From Sediminispirochaeta sp. (GTDB taxonomy: Bacteria; Spirochaetota; Spirochaetia; B11-G9), in contig JANTFL010000015.1 in NCBI GenBank assembly GCA_024763455.1, positions 1-33,935 on the forward strand: a stretch of DNA of 33,935 bases. Direction: 5' to 3'. The notes beneath the pieces are model-generated. The model worked only from the letters and a program-made list of their open reading frames with translations. It made no database searches and was not told the DNA's origin. Position numbers and translations under genes: made by a program. Positions 1-6,695 of this stretch are shown one piece after another. Position 1 is the first letter of the stretch. Every line of letters begins with the position of its first letter.

Positions 1-387
1 TGTACATCTTTTTCCATGACTGCCGGGAAACTGGCATCCATCCGTACCGATAGACTTACCTACATCCTTATTTCTTACACCTTTGTTACCATACTATCTT
101 TTGGTTTATATAAAACCCGGGTTTCGCATGAAAACGGAGAAAAAACTTTTACAAATCCCCGGCTCTACCTTCTGGGAGGCGGAATAGGAATCCTGAACTT
201 TGCAGGATACAATCTGGTACTGAAGGCATTTGCTTCAGGCAGCATGGCTCTGGTGCAGCCAGTTTTTGCCCTATCCATACTTATCCCGATTTTTCTCTCC
301 GCCATTATCTATAGGGAAAAACTCACCTTTATAAGGGTAATCAGTATAGGATTGTCCCTGGCATCAATTTTATTAATTAAAAGTTGA
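1..387 (+). CDS. EamA/DMT-family transporter, C-terminal half (5'-truncated by window edge)
   Basis: The frame is open from base 1, so the gene begins outside the window; 128 residues are visible. They contain about four hydrophobic segments with the pattern of the second half of a ten-helix drug/metabolite transporter. The segment with ALVQPVFALSILIPI followed by a YREKL loop and a last helix ending LLIKS is characteristic of EamA repeats, where the YREKLT-type motif precedes the final helix. Members export or import small metabolites across the inner membrane, and the substrate cannot be read from sequence. The gene converges on the minus-strand DUF89 gene and the two stop regions overlap by 11 bp (377-387). 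No terminator is visible there. The internal ATG at 16 is probably just a methionine within the protein. Confidence 0.8.
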   Translation, partial: CTSFSMTAGKLASIRTDRLTYILISYTFVTILSFGLYKTRVSHENGEKTFTNPRLYLLGGGIGILNFAGYNLVLKAFASGSMALVQPVFALSILIPIFLSAIIYREKLTFIRVISIGLSLASILLIKS

Positions 388-1225
388 TTCCTTTCAGCAC
401 TGTATCACCTTCGTTGACTCCAATATCCTGTGCTATGACAGAGCATTTGGCTTTAAGAAGAAAGAACACAGGCCGATCTACTTCTGAAAGTCCTTCGTAA
501 TTCCCCTGCCCTTTGCTTATTATCATATCTGCTTTATTGAACCGCTCAAGGAAGTTATCGCTGCAAAGCGGTAGAACCGTACCTGGAGCTGTTGTTCCTG
601 AAGAGATAATCTCAGCAGCAGATTCATCAAGACCAGAGGCAACAGCATCCTCGTATGTTGCATCATTTAAAACCGGTATTCCCCTCACCACATAGGTTAC
701 CGGCTTTTTAAGTTCCTCAATGAGGATTCTGTCAAAAACCGATTCACCGGCATTATCGCCGAGATAGAGGATAGATTCAGCTTGCTTGAGGGTTTCTTTA
801 AACGGTTCAATATTATTTATTCCGGGTTCCTGTTCGATAATTTTATGGATATCCGATGCTATATCGAATTCAGTCCCGGTTCCAAAATCGATAATATTTC
901 CTGCTATTGCTATTTTTACTGCAGTAAACAGAGGATCAGAGGATTTTCTTACCAGTTCTTTCATATCAGGATAAAGGTGTAGTGCTTCTTCTATATTCTG
1001 CTGCTTAACAGCCGAATAGGGATCATTCAATCCTGTTACTTCTCTTATTCTTCTGTGTATCTTCTCCCCTATTTCAGGGGGAGTACTGTTTTCAGGTAAA
1101 TATGGGATCAGCGCAGCTACTTCATTAACAATATTCCTTATAAGTCCTTCATCCTCTGAAACAAGGCGGCCGGCCTGAATAGTCTGCTTTAAAAAACAAG
1201 GGAGGCAATCAAGATAAATTTTCAT
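377..1225 (-). CDS. DUF89 (ARMT1-like) metal-dependent phosphatase-like protein
   Basis: This 282-residue protein has the hallmarks of the DUF89 family, whose studied members are metal-dependent phosphatases thought to remove damaged or side-product sugar and cofactor phosphates. Visible motifs are an N-terminal DCLPC (Cys7 and Cys10) typical of the prokaryotic subfamily, GNIIDFG at about 109-115, LGDNAGE at about 155-161 (Asp157 and Asn158 as likely metal ligands), RGIPVLNDAT at about 181-190, and a late KGQGNYEGL loop. The length fits the family. It is the last gene of the ORP-like operon, and its ATG overlaps the end of the four-cysteine protein gene by 17 bp, which suggests translational coupling. 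The role inside this cluster is unknown. Family assignment is firm; the substrate is not. Confidence 0.85.
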   Translation of the reverse strand: MKIYLDCLPCFLKQTIQAGRLVSEDEGLIRNIVNEVAALIPYLPENSTPPEIGEKIHRRIREVTGLNDPYSAVKQQNIEEALHLYPDMKELVRKSSDPLFTAVKIAIAGNIIDFGTGTEFDIASDIHKIIEQEPGINNIEPFKETLKQAESILYLGDNAGESVFDRILIEELKKPVTYVVRGIPVLNDATYEDAVASGLDESAAEIISSGTTAPGTVLPLCSDNFLERFNKADMIISKGQGNYEGLSEVDRPVFFLLKAKCSVIAQDIGVNEGDTVLKGINF

Positions 1226-1412
1226 CTATTGTACCGTCCGGAAGCATTGAATCAGGATGATATATCCCGGCTTCCTCTTTCTGATAACGAACGCACGATT
1301 CCCAGCCTCCCCCTTGACAGTACGTGTTGATGTACTTCATATCAACCATTCCCCTCTCGGAGAAATACTTCATCGGACAGACAGGGAACCATTTGCACTC
1401 GTTTTTCTTCAT
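1209..1412 (-). CDS. Four-cysteine mini-protein, possible Fe-S or metal-binding
   Basis: A 67-residue protein with exactly four cysteines at 6, 12, 32 and 40, in the arrangement CKWFPVC ... YCQGGGWESC. Similar short CKWFPVCPM proteins occur in anaerobic bacteria and archaea, to my recollection, without a proven function; automated labels for them vary and should not be trusted. Four spaced cysteines in so small a protein could bind zinc or one Fe-S cluster, which is an inference. It starts one base after the flavoprotein gene ends and overlaps the following DUF89 gene by 17 bp, so it is clearly part of the operon. Strict spacing between two recognisable genes makes it very likely real despite its size. 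Confidence 0.75.
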   Translation of the reverse strand: MKKNECKWFPVCPMKYFSERGMVDMKYINTYCQGGGWESCVRYQKEEAGIYHPDSMLPDGTIDENLS

Positions 1413-1413
1413 T

Positions 1414-2766
1414 CTACCAGCCCTGACTCTTTCTTATATCTTCCGCTGCCAGAACAACAACATTGGCTGCCGGATAAAAGGATTGATGGGGTTGTGATGC
1501 ATAACTCAGCATGGAGAGGTCTTCTACCGTACTTCCCTTCTGTATTGCAAAGGTAAGTAGATCTATCCTTCCAACAACAGGTTCTTCACTCACAATCTGT
1601 GCACCAATAATTCGATGAGTTGCCTTATCAGCTACAAGTTTCATTCGTTTCTTTTTGGCACCAGGTATAATGGGAAATTTTGTAGTTACCTCACTATAAC
1701 CGCAGACAACATCGAAGCCTGCACGTTTTGCAGCTGCTTCGGATAAGCCTGTTCCACCTACAAAGTACTTACCTACCTTGGTTGCGGCACCGTTATAAAA
1801 TCCAGGATAACTCCTGTTCTGCCCTTTAAGATTATTCCCGAGGACTTTAGCCATTGGAACTGCATTGGTAGCCAGTTTCCCTGAAAGGGGTTTTCCGGTT
1901 AGCCCGCTGTAATATTGAACACAGTCTCCTACCGCATATACATCTTTAATATTTGTTTCCATCTTATCGTTGACAACTATACCGTCTCTATCTAGAGCAA
2001 GTTTGGAATCTTTGAAAAGAGAAACTTCGGGTTTCATCCCGGCAGCAAATATAACAACTCCTGAAAGTGCACCATGTTCCCCGGTATTAAATTTTATGCT
2101 CTCTCCCTTGTCAAGGATAACCTCTTCAACATGGTTTTCCCCTTTTAGTTCCGTAACCCTGGTATTGAGATGGATCTTTATCCATTCACGCTCAAGTTCT
2201 GTTTTCAAGGCCCCTGACATATCTTCATCCACCAGATTCGGAAGAACAGAATTCCCCATATCAACCAGATCAACCGCTACCTTGCGGTAACTGAATGCCT
2301 GTGCCAGTTCAATTCCTATCGCCCCTGCTCCTACAACGACAGCTCTTTTCAAACCTTTATCAACAATCTTTTTAACCCAGGAGAGATCATCCTGCATTTT
2401 GAATACTCCCACCCCATCCAGATCATGTCCGGGAATAGGCGGAAGAAAAGGAACAGCCCCTGTTGCGATAATAAGTTTTTCGTAAGCAATCCTAGACCCA
2501 TCGATAAATCCCAGAGATTTTCCTTCAAAATCAACGTTTGAAACAGTATTTCGAATTAACCTGGCACCTGCATCTGTTACCAGAGTGTCACTTTTATACG
2601 TTTTTTCCATATCAACAAGCCCTTCAATAACATAGGGCATGGCACAGTAGATCAGACTATGGTCTTCGGGACGGATAACCGCCATTTTACAGGACTGCCC
2701 CAGCATTTTCGCAAGAGTTATCCCTGCCGGACCGCCTCCGACTACTACTATTTCAAATTTTTCCAT
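1414..2766 (-). CDS. CoA-disulfide reductase-like FAD/NAD(P)-dependent oxidoreductase
   Basis: This 450-residue flavoprotein belongs to the pyridine nucleotide-disulfide oxidoreductase superfamily. It has an N-terminal FAD dinucleotide fold (GGGPAG at 10-15), a second nucleotide fold (GAGAIG at about 146-151), the FAD-closing motif VYAVGDCVQ, and a C-terminal dimerisation domain. A single cysteine, Cys41 in YCAMPYVIEG, occupies the position of the redox-active Cys of CoA-disulfide reductases, NADH oxidases and related persulfide or polysulfide reductases; there is no CxxxxC pair of the glutathione reductase type. It therefore probably reduces CoA disulfide, polysulfide, persulfide or O2 using NAD(P)H. 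It lies 17 bp after the NifX-like gene and just before the four-cysteine gene. Placement with ferredoxin-type ATPases and ORP-like proteins makes sulfur redox chemistry plausible. The precise substrate is undetermined. Confidence 0.85.
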   Translation of the reverse strand: MEKFEIVVVGGGPAGITLAKMLGQSCKMAVIRPEDHSLIYCAMPYVIEGLVDMEKTYKSDTLVTDAGARLIRNTVSNVDFEGKSLGFIDGSRIAYEKLIIATGAVPFLPPIPGHDLDGVGVFKMQDDLSWVKKIVDKGLKRAVVVGAGAIGIELAQAFSYRKVAVDLVDMGNSVLPNLVDEDMSGALKTELEREWIKIHLNTRVTELKGENHVEEVILDKGESIKFNTGEHGALSGVVIFAAGMKPEVSLFKDSKLALDRDGIVVNDKMETNIKDVYAVGDCVQYYSGLTGKPLSGKLATNAVPMAKVLGNNLKGQNRSYPGFYNGAATKVGKYFVGGTGLSEAAAKRAGFDVVCGYSEVTTKFPIIPGAKKKRMKLVADKATHRIIGAQIVSEEPVVGRIDLLTFAIQKGSTVEDLSMLSYASQPHQSFYPAANVVVLAAEDIRKSQGW

Positions 2767-2783
2767 ATAGTATAATTTCCTCT

Positions 2784-3173
2784 CTATAGTTTTACTATCT
2801 CTCTGTTTTCACCTGCTTCCCACTGAGCGGCAAGCTCATGAAAACGATGAGGAAGTTCGCTTAAAACAACTTCCATTACCTGACCGGGAGCAGCAACACA
2901 AACAAACTTTTTCTTAATCCTTTTGATATTCGGTCCGAACACCTTCGAAACAGCAACCTGAACATTTTCTTCTTTAAGCATACCGGTAACGCCCTTTGCC
3001 TTTACCGGATCAGCATGCTGCCGTTCCTCTTCGGTTGTGTTCTCAATCTTTTTTACAAATTCCAAACTACCGGAGGTGAGCCGGTAGATATAATACTTCT
3101 CGGCATCACCAAAGTGCCTGTCGATAAAACTCTTACCATCGTCAGTAGCAACAGCAACTGTCAGAGACTCCAT
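2784..3173 (-). CDS. NifX/ORP-family (dinitrogenase cofactor biosynthesis domain) protein, copy 2
   Basis: A 129-residue single-domain protein of the NifB/NifX/VnfX/Orange-protein fold. It begins SLTVAVATDDGKSFIDRHFGDAEKYYIY, the DxHFGxAxxYxIY signature of these cofactor-binding domains, followed by a central helix-strand segment (VTGMLKEENVQVAVSKVFGP) where the family usually places a metal-cluster cleft. The protein has a longer, charged C-terminus (about residues 95-129) than the neighbouring paralogue. Known members bind FeMo-cofactor precursors or, in Desulfovibrio Orange protein, a Mo-Cu sulfide cluster. No nitrogenase genes are present, so a nitrogen-fixation role is unsupported; the ORP-type role is the better fit. 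The start ATG lies one base after the stop of the preceding paralogue. Confidence 0.83.
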   Translation of the reverse strand: MESLTVAVATDDGKSFIDRHFGDAEKYYIYRLTSGSLEFVKKIENTTEEERQHADPVKAKGVTGMLKEENVQVAVSKVFGPNIKRIKKKFVCVAAPGQVMEVVLSELPHRFHELAAQWEAGENREIVKL

Positions 3174-3174
3174 A

Positions 3175-3507
3175 TCAGTTTAAATCCCCGTTTTTCCAGG
3201 CTTCGTAAGCTTCTCTAACAGTCATTTCCCCAGCACCAGTGTAAACCTTTACATTAATCTGATTCAAAACAGCTGCTGCATTTCCCCCGGGGCCATTCCC
3301 GGTAATCAACACTTCCGCTCCCAGCTCGGCAAGTTTTTGAGAAGTTTTAGGCCCGGCACCGTGAGCTTCCCCTTCTATAGCCCTGTTGTCAAAGGTTTCA
3401 ACCTTTTCTGTTTCTTCATCATAGACAAAAAAGTACTCTGTCCTTCCAAACCGGGGATCCATGGGAGAATCCCAATCCGTTCCTTTAGTAGTGAATGCAA
3501 TCTTCAT
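3175..3507 (-). CDS. NifX/ORP-family protein, copy 1 (Orange protein-like)
   Basis: A 110-residue protein close in length to Desulfovibrio Orange protein. It opens MKIAFTTKGTDWDSPMDPRFGRTEYFFVYD, matching the family pattern in which a DPRFGR strand-turn follows the first beta strand, then VETFDNRAIEGEAHGAGPKTSQKL and VLITGNGPGGNAAAVLNQ, where the GxGPGGNAAAxL turn forms the cofactor cleft. Related proteins lie beside MinD-type ATPases in many anaerobes. It sits between the two ferredoxin-ATPases and the second NifX-like gene, 18 bp downstream of the former. A role as carrier or receptor of a metal-sulfur cluster assembled with the ATPases is inferred from context. Confidence 0.87.
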   Translation of the reverse strand: MKIAFTTKGTDWDSPMDPRFGRTEYFFVYDEETEKVETFDNRAIEGEAHGAGPKTSQKLAELGAEVLITGNGPGGNAAAVLNQINVKVYTGAGEMTVREAYEAWKNGDLN

Positions 3508-3525
3508 ACTATCTCCTTAATCTTT

Positions 3526-4395
3526 CTATGCCAATTTTACTATATTCTTCCAGGCTTCTTTTATCAAACCACCCAGTTTATCATCGTGCTCAACAATTGT
3601 CTTTCCCAAAGTCATCGCTTTGGTAAAGTTTTCATCATAAGGGATCTCGGTAACGAGGATGATATCTTCTTTTTCAAGAAATTCCTTTATCTTTCCAACC
3701 TGATCCGGATTAATATCCGCCTTGTTAATTATACAGCCGCTTTTTATCTTGAATTTTTTAACAAGTTCATGAACCCGGATTAAATCATGAAGCCCCGAGA
3801 CAGTAGGCTCGGTTACAAGAACAACAAAGGTTGCTCCCGACAGCGATGATACCACAGGACATCCTACTCCCGGAGAACCGTCAACCAGGATAGCATCTTT
3901 ATTTTCCTTCTCCGCCAGGCTCTTCGCCTCATTCTTTACCTGAGCCACCAGTTTTCCGGAATTCTCATTCCCTATGCCAAGTTTAGCATGTACCATCTTT
4001 GTCCCGGTTTTTATATTGGATATATACAAATTACCCACCAAATTGACGTGGTTAGTTATAACGTTCTCAGGGCAGACCCTTGCGCAGTATCCGCACCCTT
4101 CACAGGAAAGGGGATCAACAACATACGTTCCATCTACAACAGGGATTGCATCAAAGCGGCATACTTCAGCACACTTACCGCACTGTATACACCCCGCCTG
4201 ATCTATCTCTGCAAGCTCCCCGCTGTAAAAATCCTCGTCGCTGCTAAAATCCGGTTCAAGAAGCAGATGCATGTCTGCAGCATCCACATCGCAGTCAGCT
4301 ACAATTAAATCTTTTCCTCCCAGTACGGAAAACGATGCTGTAATGGAGGTTTTTCCCGTACCCCCTTTACCGGAAATTACTACAATTTCTTTCAT
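3526..4395 (-). CDS. MinD-family P-loop ATPase with inserted 2x[4Fe-4S] ferredoxin domain (second of pair)
   Basis: This 289-residue protein has a deviant Walker A motif, SGKGGTGKTS (8-17), as in MinD, NifH and Mrp ATPases, and an insertion at about residues 60-115 with two complete CxxCxxCxxxC clusters: Cys69, 72, 75, 79 and Cys98, 101, 104, 108. That is the architecture of the MinD superfamily ATPases with inserted ferredoxin domain found in ORP loci of Desulfovibrio. The motif DGSPGVGCPVVSS corresponds to the switch region. It probably couples ATP hydrolysis to electron transfer or to cluster handling for the NifX-like partners. Its ATG overlaps the previous paralogue's stop by 4 bp, so the two are translationally coupled and probably form a heterodimer (inference). 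Confidence 0.9.
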   Translation of the reverse strand: MKEIVVISGKGGTGKTSITASFSVLGGKDLIVADCDVDAADMHLLLEPDFSSDEDFYSGELAEIDQAGCIQCGKCAEVCRFDAIPVVDGTYVVDPLSCEGCGYCARVCPENVITNHVNLVGNLYISNIKTGTKMVHAKLGIGNENSGKLVAQVKNEAKSLAEKENKDAILVDGSPGVGCPVVSSLSGATFVVLVTEPTVSGLHDLIRVHELVKKFKIKSGCIINKADINPDQVGKIKEFLEKEDIILVTEIPYDENFTKAMTLGKTIVEHDDKLGGLIKEAWKNIVKLA

Positions 4396-5258
4396 ACTGA
4401 CAGCTCCTTCCTGATATCAGCGACATGGGCTGCAATTTTTTCTAGCTCCTTTTTTATAAAAGGAAGACGGGGATATAAAAGCTCTCCCTTGGAGTAAATT
4501 TCCGCTACTGCTCTGTCGTTTGGAATCCTTCCAATTACCGGAATACCTTCCTCCCTGCAGTACGTTTCCACACTATCATCGCCAATACCGTATCTGTTTA
4601 TGACAACCCCAAAATCTTTCCCCAGCTCTCTAATTGTTTCAACAGCCAATTTCAGGTCGTGGAATCCGAAGGGAGTCGTTTCGGTAATAAGAATGACAAA
4701 GTCAGTATGCTTTGTGGCTTCAATAACCGGACAAGACGTCCCCGGGGGGGAATCGTATAGTTTTATTGTGTCTTCAGAGAAATTGCTGTCAACGTAATCA
4801 ATAGTCTGCTTAATAAGAGGAACAGCCTGCTCCTCCCCTATTACAAGCTTGCTTTCCACAAAAGAGAGATTCCCCTTTTTAAAAGCTTTGAGCTCACCCA
4901 TCTCCCTCTCTTTCATGGGAAGAGAGTTTTTAGGGCATAATTCGGAACATGCATAACACCCATGACACAATTCCGGAAAAACCATTATGTTTTTCCCCAT
5001 TTTGAGTACTGCGTTAAAATTGCATACTTCCTGACAAATACCGCAAAGATTGCAATGAGTCGGATCCCACTCGGGAATCATCTTGTATTTCTTCTCGGTA
5101 TGTTTTAACTCACCGGATATAAAAAGCCCCGAATTGGGCTCTTCAACGTCCAGATCCACAAGCACAACCTGCTCTTTTTCCGCTAATAAAGCAGCGAGAT
5201 TGGTGGATAGAGTTGTTTTACCCGTTCCACCTTTCCCGCTGGCAATGGCTATCTTCAT
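4392..5258 (-). CDS. MinD-family P-loop ATPase with inserted 2x[4Fe-4S] ferredoxin domain (first of pair)
   Basis: A 288-residue paralogue of the next gene. The Walker A sequence is SGKGGTGKTT (7-16), and the ferredoxin insert carries Cys69, 72, 75, 79 and Cys98, 101, 104, 108, exactly the same positions as in its partner. DSPPGTSCPVI is the switch motif. The protein is cytoplasmic, with no signal or membrane segment. In Desulfovibrio, homologous pairs are part of the ORP complex, for which interaction among the ATPases and the Orange protein and an effect on cell division have been reported. It lies 10 bp after the zinc-ribbon gene and overlaps its partner by 4 bp. A stretch of seven G residues within the gene (plus strand 4744-4750) is a possible slippage site, but the frame is intact. 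Confidence 0.9.
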   Translation of the reverse strand: MKIAIASGKGGTGKTTLSTNLAALLAEKEQVVLVDLDVEEPNSGLFISGELKHTEKKYKMIPEWDPTHCNLCGICQEVCNFNAVLKMGKNIMVFPELCHGCYACSELCPKNSLPMKEREMGELKAFKKGNLSFVESKLVIGEEQAVPLIKQTIDYVDSNFSEDTIKLYDSPPGTSCPVIEATKHTDFVILITETTPFGFHDLKLAVETIRELGKDFGVVINRYGIGDDSVETYCREEGIPVIGRIPNDRAVAEIYSKGELLYPRLPFIKKELEKIAAHVADIRKELSV

Positions 5259-5268
5259 TACGTTTCCT

Positions 5269-5499
5269 TTATCTTCTGCTGTTTAATAATTCTTCCCTGA
5301 CCATTGTATGGCCGCATTCCGGACATTTAATTTCTGTACACTTTGTGCCTCGGGCATGCGGTACTTTTGCTCCGCACTTTGCGCAGACACAGTACCCGCC
5401 GGATCCGAAACCTCCACCGCCGTTTCTACCCCGGCCGCTTCCGCTTCTGCCAATTCCCTGGCCTCTTCCCATTCCATTTCCCATTCCATTTCCAGGCAT
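5269..5499 (-). CDS. Glycine-rich small zinc-ribbon protein
   Basis: A 76-residue protein in two parts. Residues 1-35 are almost wholly Gly, Met, Arg, Asn and Ser with repeated GMG and GRG units. Residues 36-70 form a probable metal-binding ribbon, YCVCAKCGAK ... CTEIKCPECG, with CxxC pairs suitable for zinc or a rubredoxin-like iron site. Similar proteins accompany NifX/MinD clusters in anaerobes. A strong ribosome site (GGAGG, 6 bases before the ATG) supports the start at 5499. It follows the DUF5320 gene by 62 bp and shares its glycine-rich character, suggesting the two are related parts of one assembly. Function is unknown. Confidence 0.78.
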   Translation of the reverse strand: MPGNGMGNGMGRGQGIGRSGSGRGRNGGGGFGSGGYCVCAKCGAKVPHARGTKCTEIKCPECGHTMVREELLNSRR

Positions 5500-5561
5500 A
5501 ATACACCTCCAAAAACATTTACTGTAAAGTGCAGGCGGAAATCCTTCCGCCTGCCTGCAGG

Positions 5562-5897
5562 CTATTCTTCGTCTCCAAGGTCAGCCAGGCGTGCTTCAGA
5601 AGCCTTCAGCTGCTCTTTCAAAACGCTGATCTCATTTTCAAGATAGCCTTTCTCTGTTTCCTTACTGTAAGGTACGTAGGGTGCAGCATATCCGCCAACC
5701 GGTGCGTATCCATACCCAAAGCCTCTTCCAAAGCCCATACCTCTACCGTATCCACGGCCCATTCCTCTGCCGTATCCAAATCCTGTTCCGGCGCCGCCGT
5801 TCATATATCCCGGTCTGTCAAAACCGCTGCAAAACCCTGCGCCTCTTCCTGTCCGCGGGCCCATTCCATTAGGTCCTGTTCTGTCTCCTCTTGGCAT
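5562..5897 (-). CDS. DUF5320 family glycine-rich protein
   Basis: A 111-residue protein. It starts MPRGDRTGPNGMGPRTGRGAGFCSGF, the conserved DUF5320 N-terminus (GDGTGP-like and GPxTGRGxGxC motifs), continues through a Gly/Tyr/Arg/Met-rich low-complexity section (about 27-80, repeated GRGMGRGYG-like units) and ends in a charged predicted coiled coil (about 83-107, ENEISVLKEQLKASEARLADL). The coiled coil implies oligomerisation. DUF5320 genes occur next to NifX/ORP and MinD genes across anaerobes, but no biochemical role is established that I know of. An AGGAGG ribosome site precedes the ATG. It is only 3 bp downstream of the DUF134 gene, so the two are co-transcribed. Confidence 0.85.
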   Translation of the reverse strand: MPRGDRTGPNGMGPRTGRGAGFCSGFDRPGYMNGGAGTGFGYGRGMGRGYGRGMGFGRGFGYGYAPVGGYAAPYVPYSKETEKGYLENEISVLKEQLKASEARLADLGDEE

Positions 5898-5900
5898 AAT

Positions 5901-6356
5901 TTACCTCCTGCCATGATGGTTATGCCCCCGGCAGCATGATCCGTGCCCGAATCCCCCGGCAAGATCAATTAAATTCTCTGATCCGCAGGAGGGGCACCGG
6001 GTTACCGTTACATCGAAACTGGTATTGAACATATGTCCACAATCGTGACATTTGATCAAATTTCCCCTGAAATGAACATTTCCCCCCTCTATCGAGAGGT
6101 TCGATCCTTCAATCAGGAATGAGGCAATTTTTCTTCGTGCCTCTTCTACCAGCCGGGTAAAGGTTGAGCGGGAGATTTCCATCTCCTCCGCAGCCTCCGA
6201 GTGGTCCATCCCCAGGTAATCAGCCAGCCGTAGGGCTTCTAACTCGTCCAAACCCAGAATTATCTGGTTTAACGAGCTTCGCATTACCCCTGCGGGCTTA
6301 AACTCGGTGTAAAGCGGCGGTCTTCGTACAAGACGCTCTTTTTTCGGCCTCGGCAT
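5901..6356 (-). CDS. DUF134 (COG1342) DNA-binding protein with zinc ribbon
   Basis: This 151-residue protein matches the DUF134 family: PRPKKxRxV...PxxxxFKPAG at the N-terminus, then LGLDELEALRLADYLGMDHSEAAEEMEISRSTFTRLVEEARRKIA, a sigma-70 region-4-like helix-turn-helix at about residues 35-80. The C-terminal part adds CHDCGH ... CPSCG, a zinc ribbon, and a Cys/His-rich tail (GHGSCCRGHNHHGRR) that could bind metal. It is the promoter-proximal gene of the ORP-like operon, so it is the natural candidate for an autoregulator sensing metal or redox state (inference). A palindrome lies within its own promoter at 6392-6403. The family is generally annotated as predicted DNA-binding. Confidence 0.88.
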   Translation of the reverse strand: MPRPKKERLVRRPPLYTEFKPAGVMRSSLNQIILGLDELEALRLADYLGMDHSEAAEEMEISRSTFTRLVEEARRKIASFLIEGSNLSIEGGNVHFRGNLIKCHDCGHMFNTSFDVTVTRCPSCGSENLIDLAGGFGHGSCCRGHNHHGRR

Positions 6357-6383
6357 AACACATCCTTATTCGTTTCTAAAAGC

Positions 6384-6412
6384 AATATAATGAACATATG
6401 TGCAAAAGTCAA
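6384..6412 (-). promoter_or_regulatory. Sigma-70 promoter of the DUF134/ORP-like operon
   Basis: Reading the minus strand, TTGACT (6412-6407) and TATATT (6389-6384) are separated by exactly 17 bases, close to the vegetative consensus, and lie 28 bp before the DUF134 ATG. No sigma-54 element of the kind reported for Desulfovibrio orp genes is seen here. Confidence 0.7.
6392..6403. promoter_or_regulatory. Palindromic operator candidate inside the spacer
   Basis: GAACATATGTGC contains the perfect 8-bp palindrome ACATATGT plus one further matching outer pair, located between the -35 and -10 elements. A repressor bound here would block RNA polymerase. DUF134 itself is the obvious candidate ligand, but this is inference. 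Confidence 0.4.
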
Positions 6413-6671
6413 GCACTTTCGACCGAAAAATAAGTATTATATCTCATCAAATACATGAACCCGTTCAATCTGTTCCGGCAGGTTTTCCAATAAGTTCTTA
6501 TTTGACCCTGATTGCTCCTCTTTTTCCCAAAACGATAACAGCACCAACCTCCCTTGCAATAGTTGAAAATTTAGTACTTCCGTATTTTTGAGGAGCAACA
6601 CTAATATGTAAATTTACACAGCAAAGTTAGGAAATTATATTGCCTATAGACGAAATCAGGCCTCAAAAAGC
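6413..6671. other. Intergenic region with a protein-like remnant
   Basis: This stretch, part of the 315-bp gap between the DUF134 promoter and the DUF4432 stop, has no complete gene. On the minus strand, 6626-6498 is open for 42 codons without a usable start and ends in a sequence resembling a protein C-terminus (STIAREVGAVIVLGKRGAIR). It may be a gene remnant. Nothing else is recognised. Confidence 0.3.
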
Positions 6672-6695
6672 CTAATTCCGGGATGGGACCCCGGA
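6665..6695 (-). terminator. Weak possible terminator after DUF4432 gene
   Basis: On the minus strand TCCGGG (6695-6690) pairs with CCCGGA (6682-6677) around a 7-nt loop, followed seven bases later by five T residues (6669-6665). The hairpin lies inside the last codons of the gene, the stem is short and the T run is distant, so this is a weak call. Confidence 0.25.

Noticed and set aside
1257..1556. Plus-strand open frames across the window (for example 1257-1556, 9009-9494 and 13151-13546)
   Set aside because: They lie opposite well-supported minus-strand genes, have no recognisable domains and lack good ribosome sites, so they are shadows of the real reading frames.
2784..3507. NifX-like genes as evidence of nitrogen fixation
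   Set aside because: No nifH, nifD, nifK, nifE, nifN or nifB gene is in the window; the ferredoxin-ATPase and DUF134/DUF5320 neighbours point to an ORP-type locus instead.
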